A DNA stretch of 64,000 nucleotides from Robiginitalea sediminis (lineage in GTDB: Bacteria; Bacteroidota; Bacteroidia; Flavobacteriales; Flavobacteriaceae): positions 367,546 to 431,545 of the forward strand of contig NZ_NGNR01000003.1 in assembly GCF_002198115.1 (NCBI RefSeq), written 5' to 3'. The translations under genes and the position numbers were made by a program. This document shows positions 61,797-64,000 of the stretch, piece by piece. The notes below the pieces were generated by a model. It saw only the letters and a program-made list of their open reading frames with translations. It did not search any database and was not told the origin of the DNA. Numbering within the stretch: position 1 is the stretch's first letter; every line of letters starts with the position of its first letter.

Positions 61797-62300
61797 TTAA
61801 TTCCAGTTTTCGTCGAAATCCATGTCTTCGTAATTCCCGAAAGCGTCGTCAATGTCCTCCGCTTCTTCTTCGGGTTCGGCTTCAAACCGTTTCTCCGGAG
61901 GGGTATCGGGCACTTCTCCAAAGCTGAAGAGCAGGTTGGGGTAGCTGCGTCCGCTTTCATAAGGGGCCACATCGGCGAGTTCCACAAAGAAGGTCCACAT
62001 ATTCAGGAAGTCGTAGACGTAGAGCATCCTCGGGTTTTCCTCGCTAAGCACCTGGGAAATGGTGGTATTGCCCATGCGCATGCCTTCGTCCTCGGACTCC
62101 CGCATGTCGAAGAGGGGGATTTCCTCCTCCTGTTGCCAGTTCTCATCGCAGGTAAAGAAGGATGCCATTTCCTCACCCAAAAAACCGAACGACTGGGTAA
62201 TGGCCATATGAAGGTCTTCCAGGCTGCTTGTTGCCTCAATTTCCAGGTCCCTGAAAATATCTTCCTGGGCATCGAGGATAACGCGGATTTTGTAAATCAT
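61797..62300 (-). CDS. pRiA4b ORF-3-like protein
   Basis: The 167-residue protein matches the plasmid pRiA4b ORF-3 / IS1096 accessory family: IYKIRVILDAQEDIFRDLEIEATSSLEDLHMAITQSFGF, SFFTCDENWQQEEEIPLFD, and LYVYDFLNMWTFFVELADV. The tail is unusually acidic (PEEEAEDIDDAFGNYEDMDFDENW). The name comes from mobile elements but the family is common on chromosomes; no transposase is near, so I see no sign of an insertion here. Function unknown. It lies between the heme A synthase gene and the nucleoid-protein gene, all on the minus strand. Confidence 0.85.
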   Translation of the reverse strand: MIYKIRVILDAQEDIFRDLEIEATSSLEDLHMAITQSFGFLGEEMASFFTCDENWQQEEEIPLFDMRESEDEGMRMGNTTISQVLSEENPRMLYVYDFLNMWTFFVELADVAPYESGRSYPNLLFSFGEVPDTPPEKRFEAEPEEEAEDIDDAFGNYEDMDFDENWN

Positions 62301-62333
62301 GGAGTCTTCTTTGTAAAAAAGATTCCGGCAAAG

Positions 62334-63380
62334 TTACGAAGAAAACCGCGTTCGGTGGGTATGCCGCATCTGCAACCACAGGAAACCCTGCATTCCGAAG
62401 AGTACGGCTGCCATGACCAGGTGCAGGGGCTGGCTTCCCCAGGGGAAGGCCAGGTAATTCATAGCCACGCCGCTGACCAGGATGAGACCGATTACGATCA
62501 GGATAGGGGTCATGCCCCCATATCCCAGTTGCTTCTTGCCAATGCGCCAGGCTACCCACAGGTGCAGCAGTACGATCAGGATGGAAAAAGACCTGTGTAC
62601 CAGGAAAACGACCGAAGGATCTTGTAGCCAGAGGTCCCGGGTGCCTTCCCCGAGGGCCTCTGCCTGCTCGTCCACGAATTGCCTGACCTGTGTACCCATC
62701 AGAATCTGCAGCAGAGAGGCCAGGACAGTGGCGGTCCAGACCCGGAAGGTCAGGGGGTCTGCCCGGTGTCCGGGATTGGTCTTGGTTTCCCGGAATACAA
62801 TCCAGATAAGCATGCCCACGATGACCAGGGCCATAAACATATGCAGGGTAATCCGCACAGGTGCCAGTACGGAGTAGACCACGGTGGCTCCCAGCCAGGC
62901 CTGGAAGCCTATGGCGATTACCGTGAGCCAGGCAAAGGCCACCCGGCCTTTTTTCTCGGGCCACCAGGCCAGGGAACAGAGGGCCATGGCCAGGATGGCC
63001 AGGCCGGAGAGCGCGCCCAGCAACCGGTTGATGTATTCCACCCAGGTATGGGCAGCGTTGAAAACAGCGTAATCGTGGCGGGTGTAGGGTTCCCAGTGAG
63101 AGGCTTCGAAGGCTTCGGCCGCAGTGAAATCCTCCCTTGCCAGCAAGAGTTGTTCGTCGCGGATTATGACCTGGCCCTTTAAGTATTCCCTTCCCGGGGT
63201 CCAGATTAATTCGGATTCCTGGGTAGGGGGGATGTAGTACCCAAAGCACTTGGGCCAGTCCGGGCACCCCATGCCGCTGCCGGTCATGCGGACCACGGCC
63301 CCTGCGAGGATTACCAGGTAAACCAGGATCAGGGCGGTGCGGGCCATGCGGTAATAATACGTTCTGAGTCGTGTTCTCAC
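62334..63380 (-). CDS. ctaA: Heme A synthase (COX15/CtaA family)
   Basis: The product of 348 residues starts at a GTG (63378-63380 complement); the next Met at 63344 (MARTALILVYLVILAG) is possible, but the upstream basic segment fits the family. It has about eight spans and the paired His ligands of the heme sites (for example in AAHTWVEYINRLLGAL and HRSFSILIVLLHLWVAW). The start VRMTGSGMGCPDWPKCFG is the classic CtaA motif with two Cys outside. It oxidises heme O to heme A for cytochrome aa3-type oxidase. The other ctaB/cox genes are not in the window. Confidence 0.92.
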   Translation of the reverse strand: MRTRLRTYYYRMARTALILVYLVILAGAVVRMTGSGMGCPDWPKCFGYYIPPTQESELIWTPGREYLKGQVIIRDEQLLLAREDFTAAEAFEASHWEPYTRHDYAVFNAAHTWVEYINRLLGALSGLAILAMALCSLAWWPEKKGRVAFAWLTVIAIGFQAWLGATVVYSVLAPVRITLHMFMALVIVGMLIWIVFRETKTNPGHRADPLTFRVWTATVLASLLQILMGTQVRQFVDEQAEALGEGTRDLWLQDPSVVFLVHRSFSILIVLLHLWVAWRIGKKQLGYGGMTPILIVIGLILVSGVAMNYLAFPWGSQPLHLVMAAVLFGMQGFLWLQMRHTHRTRFSS

Positions 63381-63390
63381 AATGTGCCTG

Positions 63391-64000
63391 TTAGGGTTTG
63401 TTGGTATTGGGGCTCAGGCCCATGGCCCTGCCCTTTTCAAGCATAAAGTCCCTGGCGGGGCCGTGTTCGTTGGGGATTTCCCCCTCCAGGATGGCTTCCT
63501 TTATGGCTTCCTTGATCATGCCGATTTCCCACCCGGGTTTCAGGGAGAAGGCCTCCATGATTTCCTCCCCCGTAACCGGGGGTTGGAAGTTCCGGATCCG
63601 GTCCCGCTCCTCGACCTCGGTGATTTTTTCACGTACCAGTTGGAAATTTTTCAGGTAGCGTTTTTGTTTTTTCGGGTTTTTGGTGGTGATGTCCGCCTCG
63701 CACAGGGTCATCAGGTCTTCTACGTCATCCCCTGCATCGAATACCAGCCTTCTCACCGCAGAATCCGTCACATAATCGTTGGACAGGACTATGGGCCTGG
63801 AACTCATCATAACCAGTTTCTGGACGTATTTCATCCTGTCGTTCAGGGGCAGGCGCAACCTTTTAAAGAGTTTGTACACCATTTTGGATCCCACAAATTC
63901 ATGTCCGTGGAATGTCCAGCCCACCTTGGGGTCGAACCGTTTTGTGGGGGCCTTCCCGATATCGTGGAGCAAGGCGGCCCACCGCAGCCAAAGGTTATCG
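63391..64000 (-). CDS. HD-domain CCA-adding enzyme / tRNA nucleotidyltransferase, C-terminal part
   Basis: The frame is open to the window end, so the N-terminal nucleotidyltransferase part lies beyond 64000. The first visible residues read [22 protein letters not shown], the HD motif of the poly(A) polymerase/CCA-enzyme family. Next comes [21 protein letters not shown] and a helical end [25 protein letters not shown], then a ...[29 protein letters not shown] tail typical of bacterial CCA-adding HD proteins. About 202 residues are visible. It is likely the enzyme that repairs tRNA 3' ends; the missing catalytic half must be checked outside the window. Confidence 0.87.
   Translation of the reverse strand, partial: DNLWLRWAALLHDIGKAPTKRFDPKVGWTFHGHEFVGSKMVYKLFKRLRLPLNDRMKYVQKLVMMSSRPIVLSNDYVTDSAVRRLVFDAGDDVEDLMTLCEADITTKNPKKQKRYLKNFQLVREKITEVEERDRIRNFQPPVTGEEIMEAFSLKPGWEIGMIKEAIKEAILEGEIPNEHGPARDFMLEKGRAMGLSPNTNKP

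Noticed and set aside
61797-62300. Mobile-element remnant suggested by the pRiA4b/IS1096 family name
   Set aside because: No transposase, terminal inverted repeats or target duplication nearby; the gene is collinear with its neighbours.

Overview
This window looks like chromosomal DNA of a Flavobacteriaceae-type member of the Bacteroidota, from one of its high-GC marine genera (Robiginitalea-like; the genus is inference). Supporting signs: two proteins with type IX secretion system type-B C-terminal domains, a TonB-dependent receptor, a PUR-like DUF3276 protein, long-form NusB, DnaJ with a reduced zinc centre, many short lipoproteins, little Shine-Dalgarno sequence, and repeated Bacteroidota housekeeping promoters of the form TTTG-N20/21-TAnnTTTG. 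The content is mostly core metabolism. I saw no rRNA, tRNA, CRISPR array, insertion sequence or prophage.

Layout. 1-4.6 kb: end of a DUF1684 gene; glnB-amt-porin ammonium operon; crcB fluoride channel; two tiny membrane proteins. 4.6-8.4 kb: MazG-like hydrolase, ilvE, DUF4920 lipoprotein, mnmD, SDR epimerase. 8.4-13.6 kb: grpE-dnaJ, then an ABC exporter pair plus MscS channel. 13.6-17.5 kb: modABC, divergent from a sigma-54-type response regulator that lacks a DNA-binding domain. 17.5-26.7 kb: Cys-containing secreted protein, PPK2, M28 peptidase, fused cyclophilin-FKBP, cold shock protein, 1-Cys peroxiredoxin, DinB-type protein, GNAT, redoxin, BASS transporter and acyltransferase. 26.7-36.8 kb: M14 peptidase, DUF3276, ABC exporter, nusB, DUF1573, yajC, Gfo/Idh/MocA oxidoreductase, YdeI-like protein, pepT. 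36.8-47.8 kb: pyrD, Dabb protein, HMG-CoA lyase, TonB receptor, guaB, thioredoxin, lysA, LON-domain protein, and a lipoprotein with a poly-Gly/His tail. 48.1-53.7 kb: sucC, two tandem paralogous secreted proteins behind duplicated ECF-type promoters, TerB-like protein, Hsp20, uvrB. 53.7-64 kb: tandem T9SS cargo proteins, ABC-2 exporter, an orphan kinase-like protein, NTF2-like lipoprotein, nucleoid-associated protein, pRiA4b ORF-3-like protein, heme A synthase, and the C-terminal part of an HD-domain CCA-adding enzyme.

The most interesting signals are regulatory and small: (i) divergent modA and response-regulator promoters whose -33 elements lie in the two arms of one perfect 10-bp inverted repeat with identical geometry; (ii) duplicated ECF-like promoters with an identical 23-nt leader in front of the two paralogous secreted genes; (iii) a 24-bp direct repeat bracketing the TonB-receptor promoter; (iv) paired ACCCCCT...GAGGGGT sites in front of glnB-amt; (v) an orphan protein with recognisable kinase-fold landmarks at 58.9-59.9 kb. 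I found no clearly new defence or biosynthetic system. Everything here comes from reading the sequence; no database search was run.
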